The position numbers were made by a program, and so were the translations under genes. This document shows, in pieces, positions 35,073-43,577 of a stretch of DNA of 54,741 nucleotides. Source of the DNA: Oscillospiraceae bacterium (GTDB lineage: Bacteria > Bacillota_A > Clostridia > Oscillospirales > Oscillospiraceae); assembly GCA_017398105.1 (NCBI GenBank), contig JAFQHF010000015.1:1-54741 (forward strand), given 5' to 3'. Every line of letters starts with the position of its first letter. Position 1 is the stretch's first letter. The notes below the pieces were generated by a model. It saw only the letters and a program-made list of their open reading frames with translations, searched no databases and was not told the origin of the DNA.

Positions 35073-36143
35073 TCAGCCGTCGATGGAGTAACGGGTAGCG
35101 TAGATCTCGGATGCTCTGTAGGTATCGAAGTCATTGTCGGTGTTGCCTGCGTTGCCGATGGAGAAGGAGGGGATCAGGTAGATGCCGTCAACTTCCTTAG
35201 CGGTGCCGCTGAATGCAACGCCCAGAGCGTGCTCGACGGTGAAGTCGACGCACTCACGGATGAAGGAGGGAGCGAAGAACCAGGTGACGAACTTGACACC
35301 CAGAGTGGTGTTGTCGAACTTGTCCAGAGTCTCGCGGCGGCCGCCAACGGAGGTGATCAGCTTCAGGTTGGACAGGTCAGCATCGCCGGAGTAAGCTTCC
35401 AGAGCGTTCATCAGGCCGTCAACGATTTCGTCGTCGTGGGTGACGATCAGGTCGATGGCTTCGATCTCTTCGACAGTCTTGGCAGCCAGCCAGTCTTCCA
35501 TCTGGTTCTGAGCAGTCTCGCTGGACCAGTTGGTGACGAAGGTTTCAGCAACCTGGTTGAACTTGCCGGGGGTCAGGACTTCGTCCATACCGCCGGAACG
35601 CTGGGAGGTAACGGTGGAAGCGTCGCCCACGAAGCGCAGGTAATCAACTGCGTCGTAGTCAGCATAGTAGGTGTTCAGGTACTCGCCCATGCCGCCGCCG
35701 ATGGCGAAGTTGTCGCCCATCATCTGGCCGGTCAGGCCTTCGAAGTCTTCGATCAGGCGGTCATAAACCACCAGGGAGATGCCGGCGTCAACGACAGTCT
35801 GTGCAGCAGCACGCAGAGCTTCACCTTCGGTGGGCCACAGCATGATGGCAGCGGGCTTCTCGGTTGCGATCAGGTTCTCGATCTCGGAGATCTGGTCAGC
35901 AGCTTCGCCGCAGGACTTGACGACCACGTCAACGTTCTCATACTTTGCGTTCATAGCAGCAGCTTCCAGCTCAGCGTGCTTCACGGACTCGCCGGTGAAG
36001 CCATGGTCGCCGGCAACGATAACCAGAGCAACCTTGACCTTAGCGGGGCCTTCTGCCTTCTCTTCCTTTGCTGCGCCGCCACAGCCGGCCAGCAGACTCA
36101 TAACCATAACGACAGCCATGAGCAGTGCAAAGAACTTCTTCAT
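35073..36143 (-). CDS. Sugar ABC transporter substrate-binding lipoprotein
   Basis: 356 aa. Signal peptide with lipobox LLAGC (Cys21), then the periplasmic-binding-protein-1 fold (VKVALVIVAGDHGFTGESVK, AAIMLWPTEGEALRAA, LIVTHDDEIVDGLMNAL). AGGAGG lies upstream. The ligand pocket cannot be read by eye. First gene of the RbsABC-type importer. Confidence 0.93.
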   Translation of the reverse strand: MKKFFALLMAVVMVMSLLAGCGGAAKEEKAEGPAKVKVALVIVAGDHGFTGESVKHAELEAAAMNAKYENVDVVVKSCGEAADQISEIENLIATEKPAAIMLWPTEGEALRAAAQTVVDAGISLVVYDRLIEDFEGLTGQMMGDNFAIGGGMGEYLNTYYADYDAVDYLRFVGDASTVTSQRSGGMDEVLTPGKFNQVAETFVTNWSSETAQNQMEDWLAAKTVEEIEAIDLIVTHDDEIVDGLMNALEAYSGDADLSNLKLITSVGGRRETLDKFDNTTLGVKFVTWFFAPSFIRECVDFTVEHALGVAFSGTAKEVDGIYLIPSFSIGNAGNTDNDFDTYRASEIYATRYSIDG

Positions 36144-36178
36144 TTTTTATCCTCCTAAAAAATGTGTTTTTTATTTCA

Positions 36179-36190
36179 CCGCTAACGCGG
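36179..36190. promoter_or_regulatory. Small palindrome between lacI-type gene and binding-protein gene
   Basis: CCGC-TAAC-GCGG, flanked by TTTCA on one side and AAAAA on the other, in a 64-bp gap. A possible LacI-type operator or weak hairpin. Confidence 0.25.
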
Positions 36191-36207
36191 AAAAATACGG
36201 TTTTTCT

Positions 36208-37209
36208 TCACCGGAGCGTGCCGGTGGATTCCCGGACGGTAAAGCCGTGGGGCAGGGTCACTTCCTGCTGCTGAAGGTCTCCCTGGGTGATCATCTCGTG
36301 GAGCATCTCCACCGCCCGGCTGCCGAGCTCCGCGCAGGGCTGCACGACGGTCGTCAGATAGGGATGGAGCATCTGGGTGTAGATCACATCATCAAACCCC
36401 ACCACGGAAAGATCCTTCGGCACCTGCAGCCCCAGCTCCTGGGCCACCACCACCGCCGCCAGGGCAATGGAGTCACCGATGCAGAACAGAGCACTGGGCC
36501 GTTCCTTCCGGCTCAGCAGCAGCCGTGCCGCTTTCAGGCTGCTGGGATAGCTGTAGGAAGCATCACAGTAGCCGATCCAGCTGTCCTGAACACTCAGCCC
36601 GGCCTGTGCCAGGGCATCCCGGTAGCCTCTCATGCGCTGCAGAGTGGAGATGCTGTTGTTGGCCGCGCTGATGGTGCCGATCTTCCTGTGTCCCAGCTGG
36701 ATCAGGTATTGGGTGGCCTCAAAGGCCGCCCGGTAATTGTCCACCGTCACGTGGGGGGTATTACCGTGCCCGGTATACTCGCAGCACTGGACGATGGGCA
36801 ATTGCTTGGAATATTTCTGGAGCCACTCCTCATTATAGCTGATGTGCAGCAGGATGGCACCGTCCGCCCGTTTGGCGGCAATGGTCTCCCGGATCAGTTC
36901 TTCCGGGTCCCGGCCATCGGTATTGCACAGGAACAGGTTATAGCCCAGCTCCTGAGCCCGCTGGTTGATGCCGTCAAAGACGTTGGCATAATAGGGGTTC
37001 GTAATATTGGGCAGCAGCACCAGGAAATTCCGGCTCTCATGCCGGCGCAGATTCCGGGCCTGCTGGTTGGGTACATAATTCAGCCGCGCAATGGCAGCCT
37101 GCACCACCTGAACCGTGGGCTCCGCCACTGACGCGCTTCCATTCATGACTCTGGACACCGTAGCGACTGAAACGCCGGCAGCCCGTGCCACATCTGCAAT
37201 CGTTACCAT
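36208..37209 (-). CDS. LacI-family transcriptional regulator
   Basis: 333 aa. Perfect family HTH at the N-terminus: VTIADVARAAGVSVATVSRV, then a hinge helix NQQARNLRR and a sugar-binding core with KDLSVVGFDDV. AAAAGGA lies before the ATG. It stands directly before the importer genes on the same strand and divergent from the ROK kinase, so it most likely controls the importer operon and perhaps the kinase. Confidence 0.93.
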   Translation of the reverse strand: MVTIADVARAAGVSVATVSRVMNGSASVAEPTVQVVQAAIARLNYVPNQQARNLRRHESRNFLVLLPNITNPYYANVFDGINQRAQELGYNLFLCNTDGRDPEELIRETIAAKRADGAILLHISYNEEWLQKYSKQLPIVQCCEYTGHGNTPHVTVDNYRAAFEATQYLIQLGHRKIGTISAANNSISTLQRMRGYRDALAQAGLSVQDSWIGYCDASYSYPSSLKAARLLLSRKERPSALFCIGDSIALAAVVVAQELGLQVPKDLSVVGFDDVIYTQMLHPYLTTVVQPCAELGSRAVEMLHEMITQGDLQQQEVTLPHGFTVRESTGTLR

Positions 37210-37242
37210 GATATGTAATCCTTTTCTTTGTTTATTTTTTAC

Positions 37243-37271
37243 ATAATACTAAATTTTGTAATCCATTTCAA
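37243..37271 (-). promoter_or_regulatory. Promoter of the LacI-family gene
   Basis: Minus strand TTGAAA (37271-37266), 17-bp spacer, TATTAT (37248-37243). Confidence 0.65.
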
Positions 37272-37339
37272 TCCACATTTCACACAAAAGTTTCCACCAT
37301 TTTTAGATGTGTTTCACAATTTCCGGTTTCTTCCCGATT

Positions 37340-37368
37340 TTGGCGTGACGGCTGGCGGGATTTATGAT
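37340..37368 (+). promoter_or_regulatory. Promoter of the ROK kinase gene
   Basis: TTGGCG, 17-bp spacer, TATGAT. The same -10 overlaps a second TATGAT six bases on. Confidence 0.6.
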
Positions 37369-37402
37369 ATGATCTAGGAAACCACAAAAGGAGGATGCGG
37401 TC

Positions 37403-38323
37403 ATGTATTACATCGGCGTAGAGATCGGCGGCACCAAGCAGCAGGTATGCCTGGGCACGGAGGGCGGACAGATCCTCCGGCGGCATCAGGTAAAGCTGGG
37501 GGAAAACACCACCGCCCGGAATATCCTGAACTGGATCGAGACGACCATCCGGGAGCTGCAGAAGGATTACCCTGTCAGCGCCATCGGGGCAGGCTTCGGC
37601 GGGCCCATTGATCCGGAAACGGAGCAGATCGTCTGCTCCTGCCAGATTCCCGGCTGGGAGAATTTCCGTCTGGGCGACTGGTTCCGGCAAACCTTCGGCC
37701 TGCCTGCCATCGTCCGCAACGATACCGTCACCGGCGGATTGGGCGAGCTGTACCTGGGCGCAGGAAAGGGCAGCAGGCGCTTCTTCTATACCAACATCGG
37801 AACCGGCATCGGCGGCGGATTCTATTGGCCCGGCGGCTATCTTGCCAGTTCCCTGGGCTATGTGTGGGTGCCGGACTGGGAAAGCAGTGTGCCCGGGGAT
37901 GCCACCCGGCTGGAATTTTTGTGTGCCGGCCCCTTCATCGAAAAGCGGCTGAATACGCCCGGCTATGTACCGGCGGATTCCTGTCTTGCCACCCTTCCCT
38001 CCCCCCTGACCTGCCGGGAGCTGGGCGAAGGCGTCCGAAAGGGAGATGCCTTCTGCTGTCAGGAGCTGGACCGGGTGGCCCGAACCTTCTCCTACGGCCT
38101 GGCAGACAAAATGGCCCTGTCCACCCCTGACCGGATCGTGGTCGGCGGCGGTGTTGCCAAACTGGGTGACGTACTGTTTGACCGGCTCCGGAAGTTCACG
38201 GAGGAAGCCGCCTTTGTGGCCGATGCAGGCCGCATCGATATCCGCCCGGGTCAGTTGGGCGATGATGCCGTCCTGGTGGGCGCTTTGCTTCTGGCGGAAA
38301 ATCCAGGACTGCATGTGACGTAA
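37403..38323 (+). CDS. ROK-family sugar kinase or kinase-like protein lacking the zinc motif
   Basis: 306 aa. N-terminal phosphate loop GVEIGGTKQQ, the sugar region GGPIDPETEQIVCSCQIPGW and NDTVTGGLGE (acid/base Asp), and the adenosine loop NIGTGIGGGFYW. The C-x-CG-x2-GC-x-E zinc motif and preceding GH of most ROK kinases are absent: the corresponding stretch reads EFLCAGPFIEKR. AGGAGG lies before the ATG. With nagA next door an N-acetylhexosamine kinase role is natural, but loss of the zinc site makes activity and specificity uncertain. Confidence 0.85.
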   Translation: MYYIGVEIGGTKQQVCLGTEGGQILRRHQVKLGENTTARNILNWIETTIRELQKDYPVSAIGAGFGGPIDPETEQIVCSCQIPGWENFRLGDWFRQTFGLPAIVRNDTVTGGLGELYLGAGKGSRRFFYTNIGTGIGGGFYWPGGYLASSLGYVWVPDWESSVPGDATRLEFLCAGPFIEKRLNTPGYVPADSCLATLPSPLTCRELGEGVRKGDAFCCQELDRVARTFSYGLADKMALSTPDRIVVGGGVAKLGDVLFDRLRKFTEEAAFVADAGRIDIRPGQLGDDAVLVGALLLAENPGLHVT

Positions 38324-38367
38324 TACACAAGGGGCTGTCAAAAAGTCCGTTCTGGGAATACTACTAT

Positions 38368-38498
38368 TGTAGGGGAGGGTCTTGACCCTCCCTAAAACCG
38401 AAATAATTGAGCTGTAAAATATATGGAATAGTGGAAAAAACAAAAAATCAAATACTCTAACACAAAAGGTTGAGGGAGGGTCAAGACCCTCCCCTACA
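38368..38498. repeat. Family 2-like palindromic repeat, copy 5
   Basis: Ends TTGTAGGGGAGGGTC and CCCTCCCCTACA. Each arm is a GAGGGTCTTGACCCTC-type palindrome. The 80-bp centre is AT-rich. Confidence 0.7.
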
Positions 38499-38512
38499 TT
38501 TATTTGCTGAAA

Positions 38513-38541
38513 GGGGCTGTTGCAGGATAAGCAACAGCCCC
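38513..38541 (-). terminator. Terminator of the nagA operon
   Basis: 11-bp perfect stem GGGGCTGTTGC / GCAACAGCCCC with a 7-nt loop, TTTCAGC on the minus strand, right after nagA. Confidence 0.7.
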
Positions 38542-38547
38542 CTGGCT

Positions 38548-39726
38548 TTATTCGGTAATATCCACAGCCCTGCCCATCAGGTATACGGCGCTGACATTGA
38601 TGTTGTCGTCAAAGCACACCAGGTCTGCATCGGCACCCACGGTGATCTCGCCCTTGCGGCCTTCGTAGCCGCAGTGCCGGGCCGGGGTCTTGGTGGCCAT
38701 GCGCACAGCGCCCCACAGGGGCACGCCTGCCTGCTTGTATACCGTGCGCACCAGACGGTCGCCGGTGGCAACGGAGCCCAGGAAGCAGTTTCTTGCAGGG
38801 GGCTTGCAGACACCGTCTTCAATGAAGACTTTCACCTTCATGGGGCCGAAGTCCGCCTCGTACTCACCTTCAGGATAGCCGCCCAGAGGGCCGCAGTCGG
38901 AGACCAGCATCAGCTTGTCATAGCCCTTGCACTTGACGGCCAGCTTAATCAGCTCCGGGGGCAGATGGCAGCCGTCGCAGATGATCTCCACATCCAGATC
39001 ATCGAACAGCAGGCCAGCCTCCACCAGACCGCCCCGGCGGAAACCGTTGTCCCGGGTTACAGTTGACATAACGCTGTACAGGTGCACCACACAGCTGTAG
39101 CCGTTTCGCATGGCCTCTTCCACATCGGCAACAGTTGCGTTGGAATGGCCCATGCAGCCGGTGATACCGGCCGCTCTTAAAGCACGGCCGAATTCCATGC
39201 CGCCTTCCAGCTCAGGCGCTGCCATCCAGCGGTTTACGATGCCCTCTGCCGCCTTCAGGGCAGGCTCATAGATATCCTTTGTGATCACGGGAGCCTTGGC
39301 ATCGCCCATCTTCATATCGGGATGGGGCTGGGTCAGGGGGCCCTCCATGAAGTAACCCAGGTGATGGGGCAGGTCATCCCGCTTGTCGATCTCTGCCTTG
39401 ATCTGCGCCAGCTTCCGGATCTCCTCCGGGTTGATGGTGCCGGGGGTAGGGGTCAGGGCGGTAACGCCGTGATTGCGGTGCATCTTCATAGCCTTGATAT
39501 GCTGCTCCAGATCCATGCTCATAAAGCTGCCGCCGCCACCGCCGTGGCAGTGCACATCAATGAAGCCGGGAGACAGGTACTTTCCGCCGCAGTCGATGAT
39601 CTCCTGGGCGTCAGGTGCCTGACCGCTGCCGTAACGGGCGATCTTTCCATCCTCCTCCAGCAGCCAGCCGTTTTCCAGCAGCCGGTCAGCCAGAACCAGA
39701 GTTGCGTTGGTAAACAGTTTTGCCAT
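38548..39726 (-). CDS. nagA: N-acetylglucosamine-6-phosphate deacetylase, divergent
   Basis: 392 aa amidohydrolase. Metal and catalytic residues are in place: His59 and His61 (DVHCHGGGG), Glu128 (FMEGPLTQ), His194 (MGHSNAT), His215 (HLYSVM) and Asp277 (LVSDCGP). Several motif contexts differ from textbook NagA (HLEGPF, HLYNAM, TDA), so the substrate may be another N-acetylated sugar. GAGGAGG lies upstream. Ends 14 bp before the aldose epimerase frame on the same strand; no nagB is present. Confidence 0.85.
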   Translation of the reverse strand: MAKLFTNATLVLADRLLENGWLLEEDGKIARYGSGQAPDAQEIIDCGGKYLSPGFIDVHCHGGGGGSFMSMDLEQHIKAMKMHRNHGVTALTPTPGTINPEEIRKLAQIKAEIDKRDDLPHHLGYFMEGPLTQPHPDMKMGDAKAPVITKDIYEPALKAAEGIVNRWMAAPELEGGMEFGRALRAAGITGCMGHSNATVADVEEAMRNGYSCVVHLYSVMSTVTRDNGFRRGGLVEAGLLFDDLDVEIICDGCHLPPELIKLAVKCKGYDKLMLVSDCGPLGGYPEGEYEADFGPMKVKVFIEDGVCKPPARNCFLGSVATGDRLVRTVYKQAGVPLWGAVRMATKTPARHCGYEGRKGEITVGADADLVCFDDNINVSAVYLMGRAVDITE

Positions 39727-39739
39727 TTTTGTTTCCTCC

Positions 39740-40570
39740 TCAAATGATTTCTGCCCGGAAGGAAACGAAGGCCTTCTTCGTCTCCCCGGGAGCCAGAGTC
39801 ATAAAGTTTCCGGTGTTCAGTCCGTCCGCGGCGCCGTTGACAGGCTCCACGCACAGAAATCTTTTTCCCGCCTGGGTCCACAGCACATGGGTATGGAAAG
39901 TTTCGTCAAACGCCATGGTCAGCTTCTTGCCCTCAGCCTCATTGTGCAGCACCGTGGGGCCATGGACGCCCATGAAGGCCGCACCGGTCTCCGGGGCCCC
40001 CTCCGGCATGGTCAGGGAAACCGCCCCATGGCCGAAGGCTTTTCCGCCCACCGCAAAGTCGAAGAAGGTATCCGCAGTGGTTTCCACCCGGAGATTCTCC
40101 AGCTTTTCCGTGAGGAAATAGGGGTGGAAGCCGTAGTTATAGGGCATTGGCTTTTCGTCCCGGTTTTCGTAAGTCTGGGCAATGGTGAGCTTTCCGTCGC
40201 TCACTGTAAAGTCCAGGGTCACCCGGAACCGGAAGGGATACTGAGAAAGCGTTTCTTCGTTCGCTTCCAGCACCAGCGTCAGGGCATCCTCCCGGCACGC
40301 TTCCACCTGCCAGGCACTGGTGTGGCCGAAGCCGTGGATGGCCATGGCATATTCCCTGCCGTCCCAGGTGTATTTCCCCTCCTTCAGCCGACCGAAGATC
40401 GGAAACAGGAAGGGAATGCCGCACCGGGGCCGCTCCGGGGAATTCAGGTTGTCGTCATCCCGGTAGAGAAATTCTCTTCCGTGATACTGAAAGCTCACCG
40501 CCGTGGCGCCCTTCTCAGGCAGGATCACAGCCCGGGTGCCAAGTCCGTCGAAAATTACGTATTCCTGCAT
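39740..40570 (-). CDS. Aldose 1-epimerase (galactose mutarotase-like)
   Basis: 276 aa from the ATG at 40570 (GGAGG upstream); an upstream frame extension lacks a site. Beta-sandwich fold with HGREFLYRDD, RCGIPFLFPIFGRL, IHGFGHTSAW (His), NYGFHPYF (His) and CVEPVNGAADGLNT (Glu). The GFHPYF and EP-x-N patterns are those of the YeaD/LacX-like branch. Interconverts sugar anomers for the pathway. First gene of a two-gene unit with nagA. Confidence 0.88.
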   Translation of the reverse strand: MQEYVIFDGLGTRAVILPEKGATAVSFQYHGREFLYRDDDNLNSPERPRCGIPFLFPIFGRLKEGKYTWDGREYAMAIHGFGHTSAWQVEACREDALTLVLEANEETLSQYPFRFRVTLDFTVSDGKLTIAQTYENRDEKPMPYNYGFHPYFLTEKLENLRVETTADTFFDFAVGGKAFGHGAVSLTMPEGAPETGAAFMGVHGPTVLHNEAEGKKLTMAFDETFHTHVLWTQAGKRFLCVEPVNGAADGLNTGNFMTLAPGETKKAFVSFRAEII

Positions 40571-40673
40571 AAAAACCTCCAGGCATTTTCTTTTATGATA
40601 AAAGACATGAGATAAAATGTCAATTCCGGGATACATCTGCACCACAATACACTGGTCGCAGGCTGTAGAAAAA

Positions 40674-40960
40674 GCTTCGCAGAATTTGCCGCAGAAGCGG
40701 CAAACCCATTTTAATCATTTTTGGCCGCGGCATGTACGTGGACAAAAATACATCTCAGGCTGCAAGTGTGGAATTTATTCGCCATAGGCTGTGGGGCCCC
40801 CATCAAGCAAATTGTGCTTGATGGGGAGAGGAGATGCGCAGATACAGGTGGAATTTTCTGCTTGCAGAAAATGCAGCAGTGTATCTGATGCATCGACGAA
40901 GTGCGCGCAGCAGACTGCAAAAAGTTGGCGGAAAGCCCCGAAGGGGCTTTTCGACATACT
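40674..40960 (+). repeat. Family 3 repeat, copy 2, with a 100-nt structured insert
   Basis: The same 5' block and core as the copies at 13610 and 46118 and the same AAGCCCC-GAA-GGGGCTTTTCG end. Its centre is longer and contains two strong hairpins: CCCCATCAAGCA/TGCTTGATGGGG (40798-40826) and CAGATACA/TGTATCTG enclosing TTTTCTGC/GCAGAAAA (40839-40888). This occupies most of a 426-bp gene-free gap. Confidence 0.65.
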
Positions 40961-40988
40961 GAGGGCGCAGGCAAAAGCCTGCGCCCTC
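40961..40988. terminator. Hairpin next to the creatininase-family gene
   Basis: 12-bp perfect stem GAGGGCGCAGGC / GCCTGCGCCCTC with an AAAA loop, directly after the gene stop and the family 3 repeat. No T-run. Confidence 0.5.
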
Positions 40989-40996
40989 AACAGATA

Positions 40997-41839
40997 TCAA
41001 TGATTGCGGTTCCAGGCAGCGGGCATCCAGGGATACTTCTTCTCGTTCTCCAGGCCGTACTGTTCCAGCTTGCGCAGCTGTTCCACCACATGAGGCATAT
41101 CCATCCGCTCCACCATCTTGCAGATGATTCTCTCACCATTGTCAGCCATCCGGTTCCGGGTTTCGATGTCGGGGATGTCGGGGCTGGCGCAGTGGTCACC
41201 ATTCTCGCCGAAGCAGTAGCCCACAGCGGCAGACTGATAACCCAGGGCAAACAGGTCATTGAAGGGTGCGCAGGACTGGGGATTCTTATGGTCATATCCG
41301 GTGACCAGAGCGATATCGTCCAGGCGGTTCATGATCTTGTAAGCACCCACCGTAATATCGTGGAAGTCCTGCATGAAGTTCTTCAGAACATCCGCATTCT
41401 TGCCCATGCTCATCATGGAATCCATGTACAGGATCGGCACGCCGGTCTCGTCATAGAAGTCACGCACCATGGGGCAGATGGTCATATGGGCAGGGCCATG
41501 GAAGGAAATATAGACCTGGCGCTTGAAGCCCAGACGCAGCAGGCTCCGGGCAATGGCGCCCAGATAGTCGATGCCCTGACGGATGGTAACCTGCACGGTG
41601 CCACGGCCGGAAGCGGTTGCGCCGGCGTAGAAGTAGGGCAGACCGGTCAGCACCAGACCGTCGCAAGCCTCTGCCATCTTCAGAGCATAGGCTTCGCTGA
41701 TGACGGTTTCGCAGTCCAGGGGGAAGCCGCCGTGCATTTCGGTGGTGCCCACGGGAACAATGATGATGTCATTTCTCTTGAGGTAATCCTGAACCTCGCT
41801 GTTCAGCAGTTTGCCCAGAATACGGGTACGCATTTCCAT
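40997..41839 (-). CDS. Creatininase-family protein
   Basis: 280 aa from the ATG at 41839 (GGAGG upstream). PVGTTEMHGGFPLDCET holds metal residues Glu34 and His36; the usual Asp of the next position appears as Glu44. SFHGPAH (His114, His118) replaces the common NGHGGN. The family cleaves cyclic or linear amide bonds, including formamide-type substrates in cofactor synthesis. In this island it may act on an N-acylated sugar or an amine linked to one; that is inference. Confidence 0.75.
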   Translation of the reverse strand: MEMRTRILGKLLNSEVQDYLKRNDIIIVPVGTTEMHGGFPLDCETVISEAYALKMAEACDGLVLTGLPYFYAGATASGRGTVQVTIRQGIDYLGAIARSLLRLGFKRQVYISFHGPAHMTICPMVRDFYDETGVPILYMDSMMSMGKNADVLKNFMQDFHDITVGAYKIMNRLDDIALVTGYDHKNPQSCAPFNDLFALGYQSAAVGYCFGENGDHCASPDIPDIETRNRMADNGERIICKMVERMDMPHVVEQLRKLEQYGLENEKKYPWMPAAWNRNH

Positions 41840-41865
41840 AAGTAACCTCCAAAAATTAGTTGATG

Positions 41866-41966
41866 CCGGGACATCCTTCAGCCGTCCCGGAAAATGGCAA
41901 ACGGACAACCGAAAGAGTAAGTAAGGAAGGAGAAAGAGAGGCCGGACGGCTGAAGGATGCCCCGGG
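41866..41966. repeat. Inverted repeat between creatininase and GPH transporter genes
   Basis: 25-bp arms (41866-41890 and 41942-41966; CATCCTTCAGCCGTCC and GGACGGCTGAAGGATG) separated by a purine-rich 51-bp loop. An mRNA hairpin separating the two genes of one strand is likely. Confidence 0.65.
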
Positions 41967-41975
41967 AAAAGCAAA

Positions 41976-42006
41976 CCGGGCAGCACGGCTTACCCGTGCC
42001 GCCCGG
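41976..42006 (-). terminator. Terminator-like hairpin after the GPH transporter gene
   Basis: 13-bp stem CCGGGCAGCACGG / CCGTGCCGCCCGG with one mismatch and a 5-nt loop, then TTTGCTTTT on the minus strand. Confidence 0.7.
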
Positions 42007-42022
42007 AAACGGTTAGGAAAAC

Positions 42023-43405
42023 TTACTTGGCAGCCTTTGCAGCAGCCATCTTGGCGCGGACTTCGTCGGTGATGTTCCAGATGAAGCGGAAAGCAACCCA
42101 GGAGCCCATGACGCAGATTGCGGGAACCAGAACAGCCAGGGTCTTGATGCCGTTCAGAGCGGAAGCAGTCTGTGCAGCAGCGCCCACTTCGTAGCCGGTC
42201 CAGCCCAGCATCAGAACGCCCAGGGAGGAGCCGATGGTGGTGCCGATACGGCGGGTCAGGGAGAAGGTGCCGTAGATGGAACCCTCGGTGCGCTTGCCGG
42301 TCAGGTACTCGTTGTAGTCGATGGCTTCACCCACCATGCCCCACTGCATCAGGATGGACAGGCTGGAGAAACCGGAAGCCAGAGTGACCCACAGGGCGTA
42401 AACCATGGGAGCGATCTCCATGGTCATGACAACACCGTACAGGGCAACGTACAGGGCAGCACTGATCAGCAGGCCGGCACGGATCAGCTGGGTCAGACCC
42501 ATCTTCTTAGCCAGCTTGGGAGCAGCCATCAGGAAGACAATGCTCAGGGGCATGGAGATCAGGGAAGCAGTGGACATCATGCCCAGGGAGCCCAGAACGT
42601 CAGCGTACATGTAGGTGCCGACGTTGCCGGTGATGGCCTGCATGGAGCACAGGAACAGGCTGTGGACACACAGAGCCAGGAATGCGCGGTTCTTCTTGAA
42701 GACCACCAGGATATCGGTGACCTTGATGTTGTTGGCTGCATCGTCATCGGCAGACACATCGCTGTGGCGCTCCTCGGTCCAGTAGTAGTGGAAGAAGCAG
42801 ACAACAGCGCCGCACAGAGCCATGATGGTAGCGCCGATGCTGTAGCCCTTGGCAGTATCGCCGAAGGCTTCCAGGATCAGGGGGAAGCTCATCATGCAGG
42901 CGTAGCCGCCGATCATGGAGCCGAAGCCACGGGCAGAGGACAGCTGAGCGCGCTCTTCGTCGGTGTCGGACATAGCGGACAGCATGGAGCCCATGGGGAT
43001 GTTCAGCATGGTGTAGGATGCTTCGTACAGGATCTTGGTGATGAACAGTACAGCCAGCATAGCGGTGCCTTCAAAGAAGGTAGGCAGAGTCCACAGTGCA
43101 ATTGCGGAAACAGCCAGCATGGGGGTAGCGCGCAGGACCCAGGGACGGAACTTGCCGCGCTTGTCGCGATTCTTTGCGAAGGCCTTATCCATCAGGGTGC
43201 CCATCATGGGGTCGTTGATTGCGTCCCAGACGTTCCAGACCAGCAGCAGAGATGCCAGCATCTCGGTGCTGACGCCCAGAATGTTCAGACAGTAGCGGGT
43301 GAAGAAGCCGCTCATCAGGCCGAAGGTGAACAGACCGCCGCCGTCGCCGCAGCCGTAACCGATCTTGTGCTTCAGGGTCAGGCTGCTTGTTTTGCTTTTT
43401 GCCAT
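42023..43405 (-). CDS. GPH-family sugar:cation symporter (MFS)
   Basis: 460 aa with 12 membrane helices. The N-terminal KIGYGCGDGGG and VWDAINDPMMGTLMDKAF match glycoside-pentoside-hexuronide symporters; Asp pairs in helix 2 bind sugar and cation. AGGAGG lies upstream. A second uptake route for the island next to the RbsABC-type importer; the substrate may be a glycoside. Confidence 0.9.
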   Translation of the reverse strand: MAKSKTSSLTLKHKIGYGCGDGGGLFTFGLMSGFFTRYCLNILGVSTEMLASLLLVWNVWDAINDPMMGTLMDKAFAKNRDKRGKFRPWVLRATPMLAVSAIALWTLPTFFEGTAMLAVLFITKILYEASYTMLNIPMGSMLSAMSDTDEERAQLSSARGFGSMIGGYACMMSFPLILEAFGDTAKGYSIGATIMALCGAVVCFFHYYWTEERHSDVSADDDAANNIKVTDILVVFKKNRAFLALCVHSLFLCSMQAITGNVGTYMYADVLGSLGMMSTASLISMPLSIVFLMAAPKLAKKMGLTQLIRAGLLISAALYVALYGVVMTMEIAPMVYALWVTLASGFSSLSILMQWGMVGEAIDYNEYLTGKRTEGSIYGTFSLTRRIGTTIGSSLGVLMLGWTGYEVGAAAQTASALNGIKTLAVLVPAICVMGSWVAFRFIWNITDEVRAKMAAAKAAK

Positions 43406-43460
43406 TTCGTATTTCCTCCTAAATTCTATTTCCGCGGAATTTCTTCCACATTTTCCAACA

Positions 43461-43477
43461 ATAGTTTACCAAACTAT
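43461..43477. promoter_or_regulatory. Palindrome over the GPH transporter promoter
   Basis: ATAGTTT-ACC-AAACTAT covers the -10 box of the leftward promoter. A likely regulator site; which protein binds is unknown. Confidence 0.5.
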
Positions 43478-43491
43478 GAACGCAAAGTTAA
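43463..43491 (-). promoter_or_regulatory. Probable promoter of the GPH transporter gene
   Basis: Minus strand TTAACT (43491-43486), 17-bp spacer, TAAACT (43468-43463) preceded by TGG (extended -10). A weak match, suggesting need for an activator. Confidence 0.5.
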
Positions 43492-43512
43492 TTGCAGATT
43501 CCGAAAGAATTC

Positions 43513-43541
43513 TTGCAAATCCGGAAAAGCTATGTTAGGAT
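43513..43541 (+). promoter_or_regulatory. Promoter of the AraC-family gene
   Basis: TTGCAA, 17-bp spacer, TAGGAT preceded by TGT. Confidence 0.55.
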
Positions 43542-43577
43542 ACAAGCAGAGCAAACCAGGAAGGAGGAAGCCCCATT

